In this document: positions 8,925 to 18,675 of the stretch, piece by piece
Numbering within the stretch: the first letter of the stretch is position 1
Layout: each line of letters opens with the position of its first letter
DNA from: Gammaproteobacteria bacterium
Lineage (GTDB): Bacteria; Pseudomonadota; Gammaproteobacteria; Pseudomonadales; Azotimanducaceae
NCBI GenBank assembly: GCA_026707945.1
Contig: JAPOVV010000115.1
Location: 124,001 to 188,000 of the forward strand
Direction: 5' to 3'
DNA length: 64,000 bases
Notes under the pieces: generated by a model
What the model saw: only the letters and a program-made list of their open reading frames with translations
Told to the model about the DNA's origin: nothing
Database searches by the model: none
Made by a program: the position numbers and the translations under genes

Positions 8925-10979
8925 TTACGCGATAACTGGAGCAATCACGAGACTGACGATCGCCATAACGTTGATCAGAATGTTCATGCTTGGACCAGAA
9001 GTATCTTTGAATGGATCGCCCACCGTATCGCCGACAACTGTCGCGGCGTGTGTTTCGGAACCCTTTTCGTGACCTTCACCTAACGCGCCTTTCTCGACGT
9101 ATTTCTTGGCGTTATCCCATGCTCCTCCCGCATTCGCCATAGTTAGTGCAAGAAGAACGCATCCGATCAGTCCACCACCCAGTAGACCACCGAGTGCTTC
9201 GGGTCCGAGCGTGAAGCCCACCAAGGGTGGTAAGAAAACGGCGATTACACCTGGTGGAATCATCTTGACCAGCGCCGCGTTTGTAGCAATCTGAATACAC
9301 GTGTCGTTGTCAGGTTCGGCAGTCCCCTCTCGCAAACCGGAAATCTCTCGAAACTGTCGGCGAATCTCTTCAATCATCTGCTCGGCAGCATCGCCGACGG
9401 CTTGCATCGTGATGGATGAAATAAGAAACGCCGTTAGCCCACCAAGAAATAAGCCGATCAAGACTTTCGGATCGCCGATATGAAGCACGAAGCTTCCTTC
9501 TGTTGCGAATTCAATCGTTTCTACGTATGCGGCGATGATGGCGAGTGCCGCGAGTGCGGCCGCGCCGATTGCGAATCCCTTACCCATCGCAGCAGTGGTA
9601 TTTCCTAGTTCGTCGAGCGAGTCCGTGATCGCTCGTACATCCTCACCGAGACCTCCCATTTCCGCGATACCGCCAGCGTTGTCAGCTACTGGACCGTATG
9701 CGTCAACTGCCATCGTCATCCCTACTGTAGCGAGTAACCCGACGGCTGCGATCGCAACTCCGTAGAGACCGGCAAGTGATGTCGACACGAAAATGATTCC
9801 ACAAATCGTGACAATCGGAATGACAACCGACTGCATACCCGTTGCGAGTCCTGTGATTAAGACAGTAGCCGGTCCGGTTTTACCTTGCTCGGCGATCTTC
9901 TGGATAGGTCGACCTGAGGTGTAGAACTCAGTAATCAACCCGATGATGATCCCACCGACCGATCCCGCAAGAACGCTCCAGAAGATATTCAGCGTCAATT
10001 GCGCATACTGTGCGATTAAGAAATAAGCAGCAATCAGGAACAGCACGGGTGTGACGATCATGCCTAGGCGCAATGCAAAACTCGGGTCGCGATTTGATTG
10101 TGTTCGTACGACACCGATGCCGATGATCGAACAGATCAGACCTGCCGATGCCAACGTGAGTGGTAGCGCCATGAGCCATTCACGTGTTTTATCAGCGCTG
10201 CCGGCATCCAAGACGGACAAATCCATTGCGCTCAGGGTCGCCGCGATCGCGATGCTCGCGATCATCGAGCCACAGTACGACTCAAATATGTCCGAACCCA
10301 TGCCAGCGACATCACCTACGTTATCACCGACGTTGTCCGCGATAACGCCGGGATTGCGAGGATCGTCTTCCGGAATGTTCTCTTCAGTCTTTCCGACTAG
10401 GTCGGCGCCGACATCAGCGCTTTTTGTATAGATTCCACCGCCTACACGGGAGAAGAGTGCGACGGTAGAAGCCCCCATGCCAAATCCGTGAATGTAATGA
10501 GCGTGTTCGGGATCTCCGAACAGGTAATAGACGATGCCAAGACCGAGCAGCCCAAATGACGCGACGGCCAATCCCATGATGGAACCGCCGAAAAACGCGA
10601 CAGAGAGGGCGGCGGGTGCGCCTTTGACTTGCGCCGCGGTCGTTGTTCTTACATTCGATTTCGTTGCGGTATACATACCGAAGAACCCGGCGCTACCGGA
10701 CGCCAGAGCGCCAACCAAAAAAGCAATCGCAGTGTTCCAACCGAGATGTTCGCGTTCCAAAAGCAGTAGCACGAATAGAACCGCAGCAAAGATCGCGAGC
10801 AATAAATACTCACGACGCATGAAGACCATCGCACCTCGGTGAATCTTGTCCGCAATTTGCTTGACCTTATCTTCGCCTTCTGGGTAGCGTCGTACGAGCA
10901 TATAGATGATGAAGGCAACTACGAGACCGACGACACCGAGAATCGGCGGAATGATCGGTGGCGTCACACTATCGAACAT
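8925..10979 (-). CDS. hppA: Membrane-bound ion-pumping pyrophosphatase
   Basis: A 684-aa integral membrane pump that couples PPi hydrolysis to H+ (or Na+) export across the inner membrane. About 16 hydrophobic helices are visible. The PPi-binding signatures are present: [21 protein letters not shown]-type loop (split here as DVGADLVGK and EDDPRNP) and DNVGDNVGD. The K+-dependence position reads [10 protein letters not shown], with Ala where K+-independent enzymes carry Lys, so this belongs to the K+-stimulated branch. That branch includes Na+ pumps, so the ion is not settled. It is convergent with pfp. Confidence 0.95.
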   Translation of the reverse strand: MFDSVTPPIIPPILGVVGLVVAFIIYMLVRRYPEGEDKVKQIADKIHRGAMVFMRREYLLLAIFAAVLFVLLLLEREHLGWNTAIAFLVGALASGSAGFFGMYTATKSNVRTTTAAQVKGAPAALSVAFFGGSIMGLAVASFGLLGLGIVYYLFGDPEHAHYIHGFGMGASTVALFSRVGGGIYTKSADVGADLVGKTEENIPEDDPRNPGVIADNVGDNVGDVAGMGSDIFESYCGSMIASIAIAATLSAMDLSVLDAGSADKTREWLMALPLTLASAGLICSIIGIGVVRTQSNRDPSFALRLGMIVTPVLFLIAAYFLIAQYAQLTLNIFWSVLAGSVGGIIIGLITEFYTSGRPIQKIAEQGKTGPATVLITGLATGMQSVVIPIVTICGIIFVSTSLAGLYGVAIAAVGLLATVGMTMAVDAYGPVADNAGGIAEMGGLGEDVRAITDSLDELGNTTAAMGKGFAIGAAALAALAIIAAYVETIEFATEGSFVLHIGDPKVLIGLFLGGLTAFLISSITMQAVGDAAEQMIEEIRRQFREISGLREGTAEPDNDTCIQIATNAALVKMIPPGVIAVFLPPLVGFTLGPEALGGLLGGGLIGCVLLALTMANAGGAWDNAKKYVEKGALGEGHEKGSETHAATVVGDTVGDPFKDTSGPSMNILINVMAIVSLVIAPVIA

Positions 10980-11269
10980 AAAGACTCCTGAAATAACTGC
11001 TCTAAAACAGTATTCTGACCCTGAAAATCGCTGCGAATGATACGGAACTCACGCCCCGCCGATTTTTGGCAATCGCGCTTGGAAGGCAATTGAATTTGCC
11101 GTCATTTTTTGCGGAATCGGCAGGCTAACGAGCCATAAATCGGCAAGAGTCAAGCGCGGGACAAGCTCGCGATAGCGATTCGTCGTTATGCCGATTTAGT
11201 TCTTAGATGACCCGGATTTCACAAGCTAACAAGGCTTTTTATTGATTGAACAGCGTAGCTAGTGCGAGA

Positions 11270-12310
11270 CTATCCTTGTTCTAGTAACTGCTGAATCTCA
11301 ATGATCGCAGCGTTTACCCGGGAAATGTACGACGCCATGACCAGTGAGTGATTGGCCAAGAAACCAAAACCGCCACCATTGAGAATCACGGGGCTCCAGA
11401 CTGTTTCTTGAGTAGCTTCGAGATCTCTTATGATCTGTTGAAGCATCGGTAGTGCATTTTTGTCTTCGAGAACAGGGCGAAAATCGTGCTCAACGGCTTT
11501 GAGCAAATGCAGTAGAGCCCAGGCTTGACCTCGCGCTTCGTAGAACACATCGTCTATCTGTGTCCACGGCGTCTTCGTCTCACGGTCGGAGGGAACCGGA
11601 GTTGATTGATCTGGATTGCGTTCACCAAACGAGGCGAGATCGCGCTGTCGCTTCCCAACACTCTCGGATAGACGTTGCGAAACATCGCCTAGTCTTGCCG
11701 ATACGCCGCCTAACCACCTTTGCAGGTTGTCTGCTCGCGGGTAGAACTGAGCATCTGGGTTATTCGGGTTTGCAATACTCGCAAGGTACCGGTCGAGATA
11801 CTCGATTCCCGCTTCGTATTCGTCCTCAGACGCTGGGAAAATCCAGCTCGAGTTGTCATAGAAGAACTTGCCTTCAGCCTCAGCAAGGTTAGGCTCTTCG
11901 TTGGACTGGCTTTGTGTTCGCGCAAGATCGACGCGCAGAGATCGTGCGGTGTCTCGCACCATCAAGAGTACGCCGAACTCCCACGCAGGGACGTTGTCCA
12001 TCCAAACGCCCGGTGGAAAGACGTCGTTTGATAGAAAGCCGCCTCGCTTCTCAAGCATACTGTTGGCGAGTTCTCGGTTCGTATGCGCGAATGTATATCC
12101 GATGACCGGAACCAAGCCACTCATTTCAGCGTGCGTTGAGGCAGCTTCGATAACGTCAAATCGATCGGGTTCTTTATCCCACCACCACGTCAAGAAAATC
12201 GTGACGAGCAAGTAAACCGCGACAACGCCGCCTATCGTCGAGCCAAGGATGCCTAGCTTCAAGAAATTCAGCTTCGGTACATTCAATTTCAGAGATTGGG
12301 CGAAGTTCAT
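11270..12310 (-). CDS. DUF2333 family protein
   Basis: A 346-aa single-pass membrane protein. One N-terminal membrane segment (about residues 21-43, GSTIGGVVAVYLLVTIFLTW) is followed by a large, probably periplasmic, helical domain. The body (WTQIDDVFYEARGQAWALLH and the C-terminal VILNGGGFGFLANHSLVMA) matches the DUF2333 proteins of Gammaproteobacteria as I remember them. The function is unknown. The gene is monocistronic and divergent from dsbD across a 230-base AT-rich gap in which I see no clear promoter boxes. Confidence 0.75.
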   Translation of the reverse strand: MNFAQSLKLNVPKLNFLKLGILGSTIGGVVAVYLLVTIFLTWWWDKEPDRFDVIEAASTHAEMSGLVPVIGYTFAHTNRELANSMLEKRGGFLSNDVFPPGVWMDNVPAWEFGVLLMVRDTARSLRVDLARTQSQSNEEPNLAEAEGKFFYDNSSWIFPASEDEYEAGIEYLDRYLASIANPNNPDAQFYPRADNLQRWLGGVSARLGDVSQRLSESVGKRQRDLASFGERNPDQSTPVPSDRETKTPWTQIDDVFYEARGQAWALLHLLKAVEHDFRPVLEDKNALPMLQQIIRDLEATQETVWSPVILNGGGFGFLANHSLVMASYISRVNAAIIEIQQLLEQG

Positions 12311-12543
12311 GTGCCTATTAAGTAATCGAGTTAGAAAGTGTGTCTGCTTATTCCCTGGTCGTTATTTTTGACAAGCTGCTTTGAATGTCGTTGCGGAGGT
12401 TAATAAGCGACGCAAATCTTAAAATCTAGATATTCGAAATAACTACGTTTTAGCGCTTTTACGTCGTTTATTTGGTGTCAACGACATATGATGCGAGTGC
12501 GTACTAACCAAAGAACTCCTCAGTCGACAGACCTGAATCCTAA

Positions 12544-14187
12544 ATGATTCCTATGAAACGACTCTTCGTACTCTGTGTAGTGTTCTTCGGCACGTTTGTG
12601 TCGTCGCAGCTGAGTGACGATCACGAGTTCTTACCTGTTGATGAAGCATATCCCACCGAGGCGGAACTAACTGACAACGGTCGGGTTATTGCTCGGTGGG
12701 TGATGCCGGAAGGCTACTATCTCTACAAGCATGCGCTCAAGCTGGTCGGGAAAGAAGGAACTGAACTAGGAACGCTGGTCATCCCACCAGGAACGCCGAA
12801 AACCGATGAGTTCTTCGGCGACGTCGAGGTCTACTACAACTTTCTCGAAATATCCGCCCGAGTCATCGGTCAATCTCACGCAGAAGTGGTGGTCGATATA
12901 CATTACCAAGGCTGTGCTGACGCAGGGTTGTGTTACCCCCCGGAATTACGTGAATTTCGTTTTGCGGGGTTCGGACCCGAGGTCGAAATAGGTTCTGGGC
13001 AATCGGTACTCGCTGATACCGGCGTCAGTATTTGGGTTGCGATCGGTTCTGCGTTGCTTGCCGGATTGATTCTTAATCTCATGCCCTGCGTGTTTCCGAT
13101 TTTGTCGATTAAAGCGCTCTCGCTGGTGCAGAGTGCGGGCGAATCCGACAACCCACGTCATGCCGTTGGCTATCTAAGCGGTGTCGTGGCGACATTTCTA
13201 ACACTTGCGATTCTGCTGCTTGTTCTAAGAGAGTTCGGCGCAGCTATTGGATGGGGATTTCAGCTGCAGTCACCAGGGTTCGTGGCGGCGATGATTTTGC
13301 TGTTCTTCGTCATGAGCATGAATCTACTTGGAGTGATCGAGATTCCGGGATTTGGCATCTCGATGACGCGACCGAATCCGTTTATGACGGGCGTACTCGC
13401 AGTGATTGTGGCAACACCGTGCACGGTGCCGTTCATGGCGGCTGCGATCGGATACGCGATTTCACAAGGTGGCATCGAACTCGTTCTGATCATGGGCATG
13501 ATGGGCGTCGGCATGGCCGTGCCTTACATAGCAGCGACCGCAATACCCCAGATCGCGGCCTGGTTGCCTCGACCAGGACGGTGGATGGTCACTTTTAAAC
13601 GCGTCATGTCCATCCCGATGGTTTTGACAGTCGTTTGGCTAATGTGGGTACTGACTCGACAGGTCGGCATGATGGGCTTGCTTTGGTCGCTTGCCGCCGT
13701 GGTGTTGTTGACGATCGCCGCCTTTGTGGGTCGACAGCAGGTCAAATGGTTGACTTCGGTTTGGGCAATCATGGCAGTCGTTATCGCGGGTGCTGTGTAT
13801 GCTGTTTCGTTGCCGAACGACGTACCTCAAACGACAAAATCAGAGACGTTCGAGTACGCAAAGTTCGAAGGATTGGTCGCGGCACAGCGACCACTGTTCT
13901 TGAACGTTACGGCTGACTGGTGTTTAACGTGCTTAGCGAATGAGAGGACGACGTTGTCGCGAGACGTTGTTAAACAAGCGTTTGATCATCACGACATCAC
14001 CTATATCAAGGTTGATTGGACAAACCGCGACGCGCAGGTAACGGAGTTGCTTGAGCAATTTGGTCGATATGGCGTGCCGATGTATGTTCTTTATCCTTCT
14101 AACGGTCAACCCGTGGTTTTGCCACAGGTGTTGACCCCCGACCTAGTGAGAGACTACTTGAATAAGTACGAAGGACAGAGTACGTGA
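12544..14187 (+). CDS. dsbD: Thiol:disulfide interchange protein DsbD
   Basis: Transfers electrons from cytoplasmic thioredoxin to periplasmic thiol proteins (DsbC, CcmG). A signal peptide covers residues 1-22. The periplasmic alpha domain follows with its redox pair Cys124/Cys130 ([11 protein letters not shown]). The eight-helix core has Cys182 (NLMPCVFPI) and Cys293 (ATPCTVPF). The C-terminal thioredoxin-like domain has Cys460-x-x-Cys463 (ADWCLTC). All six redox cysteines are present, so the protein looks functional. The stop codon overlaps the GTG start of aroQ, the usual gammaproteobacterial arrangement. Confidence 0.93.
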   Translation: MIPMKRLFVLCVVFFGTFVSSQLSDDHEFLPVDEAYPTEAELTDNGRVIARWVMPEGYYLYKHALKLVGKEGTELGTLVIPPGTPKTDEFFGDVEVYYNFLEISARVIGQSHAEVVVDIHYQGCADAGLCYPPELREFRFAGFGPEVEIGSGQSVLADTGVSIWVAIGSALLAGLILNLMPCVFPILSIKALSLVQSAGESDNPRHAVGYLSGVVATFLTLAILLLVLREFGAAIGWGFQLQSPGFVAAMILLFFVMSMNLLGVIEIPGFGISMTRPNPFMTGVLAVIVATPCTVPFMAAAIGYAISQGGIELVLIMGMMGVGMAVPYIAATAIPQIAAWLPRPGRWMVTFKRVMSIPMVLTVVWLMWVLTRQVGMMGLLWSLAAVVLLTIAAFVGRQQVKWLTSVWAIMAVVIAGAVYAVSLPNDVPQTTKSETFEYAKFEGLVAAQRPLFLNVTADWCLTCLANERTTLSRDVVKQAFDHHDITYIKVDWTNRDAQVTELLEQFGRYGVPMYVLYPSNGQPVVLPQVLTPDLVRDYLNKYEGQST

Positions 14188-14624
14188 AAAAAATCCTACT
14201 TTTGAACGGTCCGAACTTGAACTTGCTCGGAACGCGTGAACCGGATATCTATGGGGCGGAGACGCTCGCGGACATCGTCGCGCATCTTGAAAATGTCGCA
14301 GACCAGTTAGACGTGTCGTTGATCTCGTTTCAATCAAATATCGAAGGTGAGCTGATCGACAAGGTACAGTCGGCAAGAAGCGAAGGCGTAGATTTCATTC
14401 TTATAAATCCAGGCGCGTTTACCCATACGAGCGTCGCTCTACGTGATGCGTTTCTTGCTGTCGAAATCCCAATGATTGAGCTTCATTTGTCGAACGTACA
14501 CGCACGAGAAGAATTTCGAAAGAACTCATACTTGGCGGACATTGCGGTTGGTACGTTAGCGGGATTCGGTTCGTATTCGTATGAATTAGCCTTAAGGGCC
14601 GCGGTAAATCACCTTGGCGGCTGA
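14184..14624 (+). CDS. aroQ: Type II 3-dehydroquinate dehydratase
   Basis: A dodecameric class II dehydroquinase, third step of the shikimate pathway. Conserved features are [14 protein letters not shown] with the catalytic-loop Arg, [27 protein letters not shown], and the [14 protein letters not shown] active-site segment. The length of 146 aa is normal. It starts at a GTG that shares GTGA with the dsbD stop, indicating translational coupling. In many relatives accB-accC follow directly; here the sequence downstream is decayed and foreign-looking instead. Confidence 0.95.
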   Translation: MKKILLLNGPNLNLLGTREPDIYGAETLADIVAHLENVADQLDVSLISFQSNIEGELIDKVQSARSEGVDFILINPGAFTHTSVALRDAFLAVEIPMIELHLSNVHAREEFRKNSYLADIAVGTLAGFGSYSYELALRAAVNHLGG

Positions 14625-14753
14625 TGGGTGAGGTGTTTTATTGGTTCAGTTCTCTGCGAGGCTGATCAGCAGAAAGTATGAGCGCTTAGACCGTATTTGA
14701 GTGATCGCCTTGTGCGTTGGGTTAAACCGAATAAGTACCACTTGACGCTGGAA

Positions 14754-14923
14754 TTTCTCGAGATCATATCCGACGTGGTCACCGACCCGTTGATCGGCTA
14801 GCTGGCGGACCGTTGGACGACGCGCTGGGGACGGCGCAAGCCTTGGGTGCTGATCGGCACACCGATTTTCGCCCTGGGGATGTGGTTCCTGTTCATGCCG
14901 CCGTTGGAGGTGTCACGGTATCG
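14754..14923 (+). pseudogene. Fragment of GPH-type MFS transporter (copy 1)
   Basis: Translation gives SDVVTDPLIG, a stop, LADRWTTRWGRRKPWVLIG, then TPIFALGMWFLFMPP. This is the conserved early loop of glycoside-pentoside-hexuronide symporters of the major facilitator superfamily. An in-frame TAG and missing flanks show that it is dead. It is nearly identical to an inverted copy at 15562-15732, including an unbroken 72-base identity. It probably arrived, or was duplicated, with the mobile patch around the NUDIX gene. Confidence 0.75.
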
Positions 14924-14989
14924 CTTTTGATCCTGAAGAGCGGAGTTTTATGGGTGGTGCTGATCCACGGCGCGATGGATATGCTATAG
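14924..14989 (+). pseudogene. Possible C-terminal remnant of a CPBP membrane protease
   Basis: An open stretch of 21 codons ends in TAG and reads LLILKSGVLWVVLIHGAMDML. The last part resembles the C-terminal motif of CPBP (CAAX-protease/bacteriocin-processing) family membrane proteins, where an xxxH-hydrophobic pattern lies in the last helix. Nothing upstream belongs to the same protein. The assignment rests on a short segment and is tentative. Confidence 0.3.
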
Positions 14990-15022
14990 GTGTATAGCGT
15001 GTAGACACATTTTTTACACTGT

Positions 15023-15047
15023 AGGGGTAGGTCTTGTGCCTACCCCT
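15023..15047 (+). promoter_or_regulatory. GC-rich hairpin upstream of the NUDIX gene
   Basis: Arms AGGGGTAGG and CCTACCCCT form a perfect 9-bp stem with a 7-base loop. The hairpin ends 22 bases before the NUDIX ATG. No T-run follows. It could be a transcript-start structure, a remnant terminator of the lost upstream gene, or an end structure of a mobile unit. Confidence 0.4.
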
Positions 15048-15069
15048 CTGAGATTCAATCGAGGGTCAA

Positions 15070-15519
15070 ATGAACTATCCGAAACACATTGTTGCTGTCT
15101 CTGGATTGATAAGTCATCCCGACGGTGATATTTTGCTCATACGGGGTCCACGCCGTGGCTGGGAGTTTCCGGGTGGTCAAGTAGAAGAAGGTGAAAACCT
15201 TGTTGAAGCATTCCAACGCGAAATTCAAGAAGAAACTGGAATAACTGCATCAATTGGACCGTTGATTGGAATTTACTCAAACATCAAGCCACCTACTAAA
15301 TTGGTGTTTGGTTTCTTAGGAGATTACGTTTCTGGTAAATTAGCAACGAGTGATGAGAGTTTAGAAACCGAATGGGTTGCACGTGGTTCAGCTTTGCAGT
15401 GTGTATCGAATCCCATCATCTATGACAGAATGAAAGATATGCTCGATTTTTCAGGACGAATCGTTTATCGCGCTTATATCAACGACCCATATCAGATTTG
15501 TGAACAATATTTCCTGTGA
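15070..15519 (+). CDS. NUDIX hydrolase, isolated and probably horizontally acquired
   Basis: Hydrolyses a nucleoside diphosphate linked to another moiety; the substrate is unknown. The full NUDIX box GX5EX7REUXEEXGU is present: GGQVEEGENLVEAFQ (from residue 35) followed by REIQEETGI. This gives the metal-binding helix. At 149 aa it is a single-domain MutT-like protein. GAGGG precedes the ATG. The gene is clearly more AT-rich than its neighbours and sits between two inverted copies of an MFS fragment, so transfer into this site is likely. It appears intact. Confidence 0.85.
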   Translation: MNYPKHIVAVSGLISHPDGDILLIRGPRRGWEFPGGQVEEGENLVEAFQREIQEETGITASIGPLIGIYSNIKPPTKLVFGFLGDYVSGKLATSDESLETEWVARGSALQCVSNPIIYDRMKDMLDFSGRIVYRAYINDPYQICEQYFL

Positions 15520-15524
15520 AATCG

Positions 15525-15732
15525 GGGTGAGCACCCGTTTCGAGGCCGTCTGGCCGAAGACCGTCACGTCGCTGAACTCGAACGGCGGCATAAGCAGGAA
15601 CCACATCCCCAGGGCGAAAATCGGTGTGCCGATCAGCACCCAAGGCTTGCGCCGTCCCCAGCGCGTTTTCCAACGGTCCGACAGGTAGCCGATCAACGGG
15701 TCGGTGACGACGTCGGATATGATCTTGAGAAC
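15525..15732 (-). pseudogene. Fragment of GPH-type MFS transporter (copy 2, inverted)
   Basis: On the minus strand this reads SDVVTDPLIGYLSDRWKTRW, then GRRKPWVLIGTPIFALGMWF and LLMPPFEFSDV. It is the same transporter segment as copy 1 but keeps the Tyr codon where copy 1 has TAG. The matching part (15562-15732) differs from copy 1 at about ten positions by eye. The frame runs on toward the NUDIX 3' end without resembling a complete transporter, and upstream coding is lost beyond 15732. Confidence 0.7.
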
Positions 15733-15739
15733 GACGACT

Positions 15740-16333
15740 TAACGAAGCATTGGAGCAAGGTAGCTGCTTTGCGTGAAGCGTTTCCAATCACCTGTACACG
15801 TGTTTCGCTGAGTGGATTCCCCAATCGTCGGCGGGCGCGTGTTCTTGTCTCATTGTTGCACTCGTGCGACGAGCCGCACATATTACAACTGGACATTTGA
15901 CCATTCTCTTTGAGATGGTTATTTGCTGTTTGGCTTGATTTCATCAGGCTAACGGGTTGCCGGTTGGGGGAGGGAGTCCCCAGAGTTGCGTTTGCAATTT
16001 CATGAATTCCCTTCTGTCAGTTCCGTGCTCGCCGGACTGACTCTGCGCTTGAAGGGTGTGTCTCCATCCTTTAGGATGCAGGTACCGGAGAGGAACCACC
16101 GCTCTTTTAGAGCCGATGGGAAGACTTCGGGAAATGCCTCGTAATTTCATGTATTTGATTGATCGAGGTGAGGCACTGTGTGTACTCTGTACATTTGTAT
16201 AGATCCACAGCTTTAGCGTAGGTATGCGTAAGCTGCCTGAACAATTGTCAGAAACATTCTGAAAGGAAGGTTTAGTTGACTTGGATTGCAGTATCCAATA
16301 GCCTAGGGACAGCGCGTGGTTGGCAACGACCGG
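15740..16333. other. Unassigned stretch between MFS fragment and group II intron
   Basis: About 600 bases without a recognisable gene. Two minus-strand frames of 68 and 83 codons meet near 15944, but their translations look like no family I know. Small hairpins are visible, for example CATCCT-TT-AGGATG near 16070. The GC-rich, structured character resembles noncoding RNA or mobile-element ends rather than ordinary coding DNA. It includes the presumed 5' exon of the intron. Confidence 0.4.
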
Positions 16334-16907
16334 GTGTGAAGCGTCCTGACAATGTAATCCCCCTTATGGGGCGGGTTGCGGTCGTGAGATCGCAACGCGG
16401 ACTCTGCCAGTACCAGGGCGGACAAGATGCTAGGCTGGCGGGATGGGTGAACGTATGTGAACGGTTGATAAACGTCGTAACAATGGACAGGCGAAAGGTA
16501 CTGTGTTAAACACGCCTGAACCAAACGGTGTGTCGCAGGTTGTCTCCCTGAGTGTTGGGGGCACACTGCCATCATGCGACCGGCGAAGAGACCGCACCCA
16601 CCCCCGTCGTGTTGTTCAGACGGAACTCGGTAAGCCCGACATCGCGCCCATTGACTTCGTGTCGTTGGGCAGGAAAACCGCAAGGGGATCTGATGCGGTG
16701 GCGGGTAAATGAGGTTGGAGAAAGCGAATGCCGTACTGTAATGGTGCGGATACCGGACTGAAACAGGTTCGGCGACGAAAGTCGTGCCCACTTCCAACTG
16801 GTCTGCATCGCGAGATGACAGGCAAATACCCTAAACGGACGTCAACTGTGTTGGCGTTCTCATTCAACCGGAGGACGGTGAATCGCTGTCCTTCGGGACG
16901 GGTTCCC

Positions 16908-16927
16908 TCCTCCTTGAACAAGGAGGA
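16908..16927 (+). promoter_or_regulatory. Hairpin burying the maturase ribosome-binding site
   Basis: Arms TCCTCCTT and AAGGAGGA pair perfectly over 8 bp with a GAAC loop. The second arm is the Shine-Dalgarno sequence, AAGGAGG at 16920-16926, five bases before the maturase ATG. The layout resembles subdomain IVa of known group II introns, where binding of the maturase represses its own translation. That function is inferred by analogy. Confidence 0.65.
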
Positions 16928-16931
16928 CAGC

Positions 16932-18617
16932 ATGAAAGTGCATCCTGATTCCAGTATGTCTGCGTCCTCCCGCGTGCCGGACACGTGGCAAGCCATTGAT
17001 TGGCGCCATGTTGAACGGACCGTGAGGGGCATGCAGGTACGAATCGCGAAAGCTACGCGGGAATGCGACTGGCGCAAGGTGAAAGCCTTGCAACGGTTGT
17101 TGACCCGTTCGTTCTGCGGCAAGGCGTTGGCCGTCAGACGAGTGACCGAGAACCAAGGGAAACGGACCGCTGGTGTGGACCGGGAACTTTGGGAGACGCC
17201 AACCGCTAAGCGTGACGCGATCGATACGTTGAACCGGAGGGGTTATCGACCCTCGCCCTTGCGGCGGGTGCGAATCCCGAAGGGGAACGGCAAGACGCGA
17301 ATGTTAGGCATCCCGACGATGCGGGACCGGGCGATGCAGGCTTTGTACTTGCTGGCACTGGCACCGGTCGCGGAGAGCACTGCAGATCCGAACTCGTATG
17401 GGTTTCGGATCGGTCGATCCACGGCGGACGCGATGGCGCGGGGGTTCCAACTCCTGTCAAGATCGATTTCGCCAAAATGGGTGCTCGACGCGGACATCGA
17501 AGGCTGCTTTGATCATTTGGATCACGAGTGGTTATTGATCCATGTCCCCATGGACCGGGTCATGCTGAGGAAATGGCTGAACGCCGGGGTCGTTGATCTC
17601 GGTCGGTTTTACCGGACGGAAAGCGGTACGCCGCAAGGTGGGATTATCTCGCCGACGCTGGCTAATCTGGCGCTCGATGGTTTGGAACCGTTGCTACGGG
17701 AGCGCTTCGGCGCAAACAATCGCAAATCAGGCATTCGACCAATGGTCAATCTGGTACGTTATGCGGACGATTTCATCATAACCGGCTCCTCGCAAGAGTT
17801 GCTGGCGAACGAAGTTGTACCAATGGTACGGACGTTTCTTGCGGAACGGGGGCTTCGGCTCTCGGAAGCGAAAACCCGTATCGTATCGATTGATCGGGGC
17901 TTCGACTTTCTTGGATGGAACTTCCGTTTTTATAACGGTAAGTTGCTCATCAAACCTTCAAAGAAGAACGTGAAAGCGTTTCTCGGTAAGGTACGAGAAA
18001 TCATCAAGTCCAATACGACGTCCAAACAGGCTAATCTCATCCGACAGTTGAATCCGGTCATTCGTGGCTGGACGAACTATCATCGGAATGTAGTGGCTAA
18101 ACAGACGTTTGCCAAGGTCGATCATCAGCTGTTCGACGTCTTATGGCGCTGGGCAATACGACGGCATCGGAATAAGGATTCGTGTTGGATTGCAGGCCGT
18201 TATTGGTCTTCGTATGAAACGCAGTCCTGGATGTTCGTTGATCGGTTTGTGAAACCGGCGAGTGGAAAGAGCGTTCGGCTGTTAAGCGCTGCTGAAGTGC
18301 CGATCCAAAGGCATGTCAAGGTGAAGGCGGACTATTGTCCGTTCGATCCCGATTGGGATGACTACGGGGAGGCTCGCCGCATTCGCGGCTTCAAACGCGT
18401 AGTTGGACATCGCAGCCAATTGACTGCACTCTTTCATCGGCAGGATGGTGTATGTGACCGGTGTCAACATGCAATCACACACGATACGGGATGGCACGTC
18501 CATCATGTTGTACCCCGTCAATTTGGTGGGGGTGATTCGCTCGACAATTTGGTTCTTTTGCATCCGACTTGCCACGCGGCAATTCACAATCGACAAAACG
18601 GTTGCGTAGCTGGCTAG
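16932..18617 (+). CDS. ltrA: Group II intron reverse transcriptase/maturase with HNH nuclease
   Basis: A multifunctional intron-encoded protein of 561 aa that assists splicing and carries out retrohoming. The reverse transcriptase domain covers about residues 60-330, with GTPQGGIISPTLAN and the catalytic YADD (near residue 276). The maturase domain X follows (LIRQLNPVIRGWTNYHRNVV, about 375-440). The C-terminal HNH nuclease has CDRC, HVHHVVPRQFGGGD and LLHPTCHAAIH. No frameshift or missing catalytic residue is visible, so the element may still be mobile. The ATG at 16932 was chosen for its perfect AAGGAGG. The longer open frame upstream overlaps intron RNA structure. Confidence 0.92.
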   Translation: MKVHPDSSMSASSRVPDTWQAIDWRHVERTVRGMQVRIAKATRECDWRKVKALQRLLTRSFCGKALAVRRVTENQGKRTAGVDRELWETPTAKRDAIDTLNRRGYRPSPLRRVRIPKGNGKTRMLGIPTMRDRAMQALYLLALAPVAESTADPNSYGFRIGRSTADAMARGFQLLSRSISPKWVLDADIEGCFDHLDHEWLLIHVPMDRVMLRKWLNAGVVDLGRFYRTESGTPQGGIISPTLANLALDGLEPLLRERFGANNRKSGIRPMVNLVRYADDFIITGSSQELLANEVVPMVRTFLAERGLRLSEAKTRIVSIDRGFDFLGWNFRFYNGKLLIKPSKKNVKAFLGKVREIIKSNTTSKQANLIRQLNPVIRGWTNYHRNVVAKQTFAKVDHQLFDVLWRWAIRRHRNKDSCWIAGRYWSSYETQSWMFVDRFVKPASGKSVRLLSAAEVPIQRHVKVKADYCPFDPDWDDYGEARRIRGFKRVVGHRSQLTALFHRQDGVCDRCQHAITHDTGWHVHHVVPRQFGGGDSLDNLVLLHPTCHAAIHNRQNGCVAG

Positions 18618-18641
18618 AATTTCTAGCTTTTCGTATGGCTT

Positions 18642-18675
18642 GAGCTGTGTGCGAGGAAACTCGCGCGCACAGTTC
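18642..18675 (+). ncRNA. Group II intron domain V (catalytic hairpin)
   Basis: A 34-base hairpin beginning GAGCTGTGTG and ending CACAGTTC, with the GAAA tetraloop and the internal bulge expected of domain V, the catalytic core. It is followed by an 11-bp domain VI stem (AGGGGTAGTCA / TGACTACTCCT, GCAA loop) at 18683-18708. Confidence 0.88.

Noticed and set aside
12365-12400. TTGACA-like box upstream of dsbD
   Set aside because: No suitable -10 hexamer lies at the right distance.
12425-12443. TAGATATTCGAA-TAAC also occurs near 52598
   Set aside because: One near-match of this length is expected by chance in 64 kb, and the contexts differ.
16728-16931. Upstream extension of the maturase frame
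   Set aside because: It overlaps structured intron RNA, has no ribosome-binding site, and the perfect AAGGAGG serves the ATG at 16932.
16303-17122. Long minus-strand ORFs (up to 168 codons) across the start of the intron
   Set aside because: They lie antisense to intron RNA and to the maturase; such frames are commonly misannotated and have no domain.
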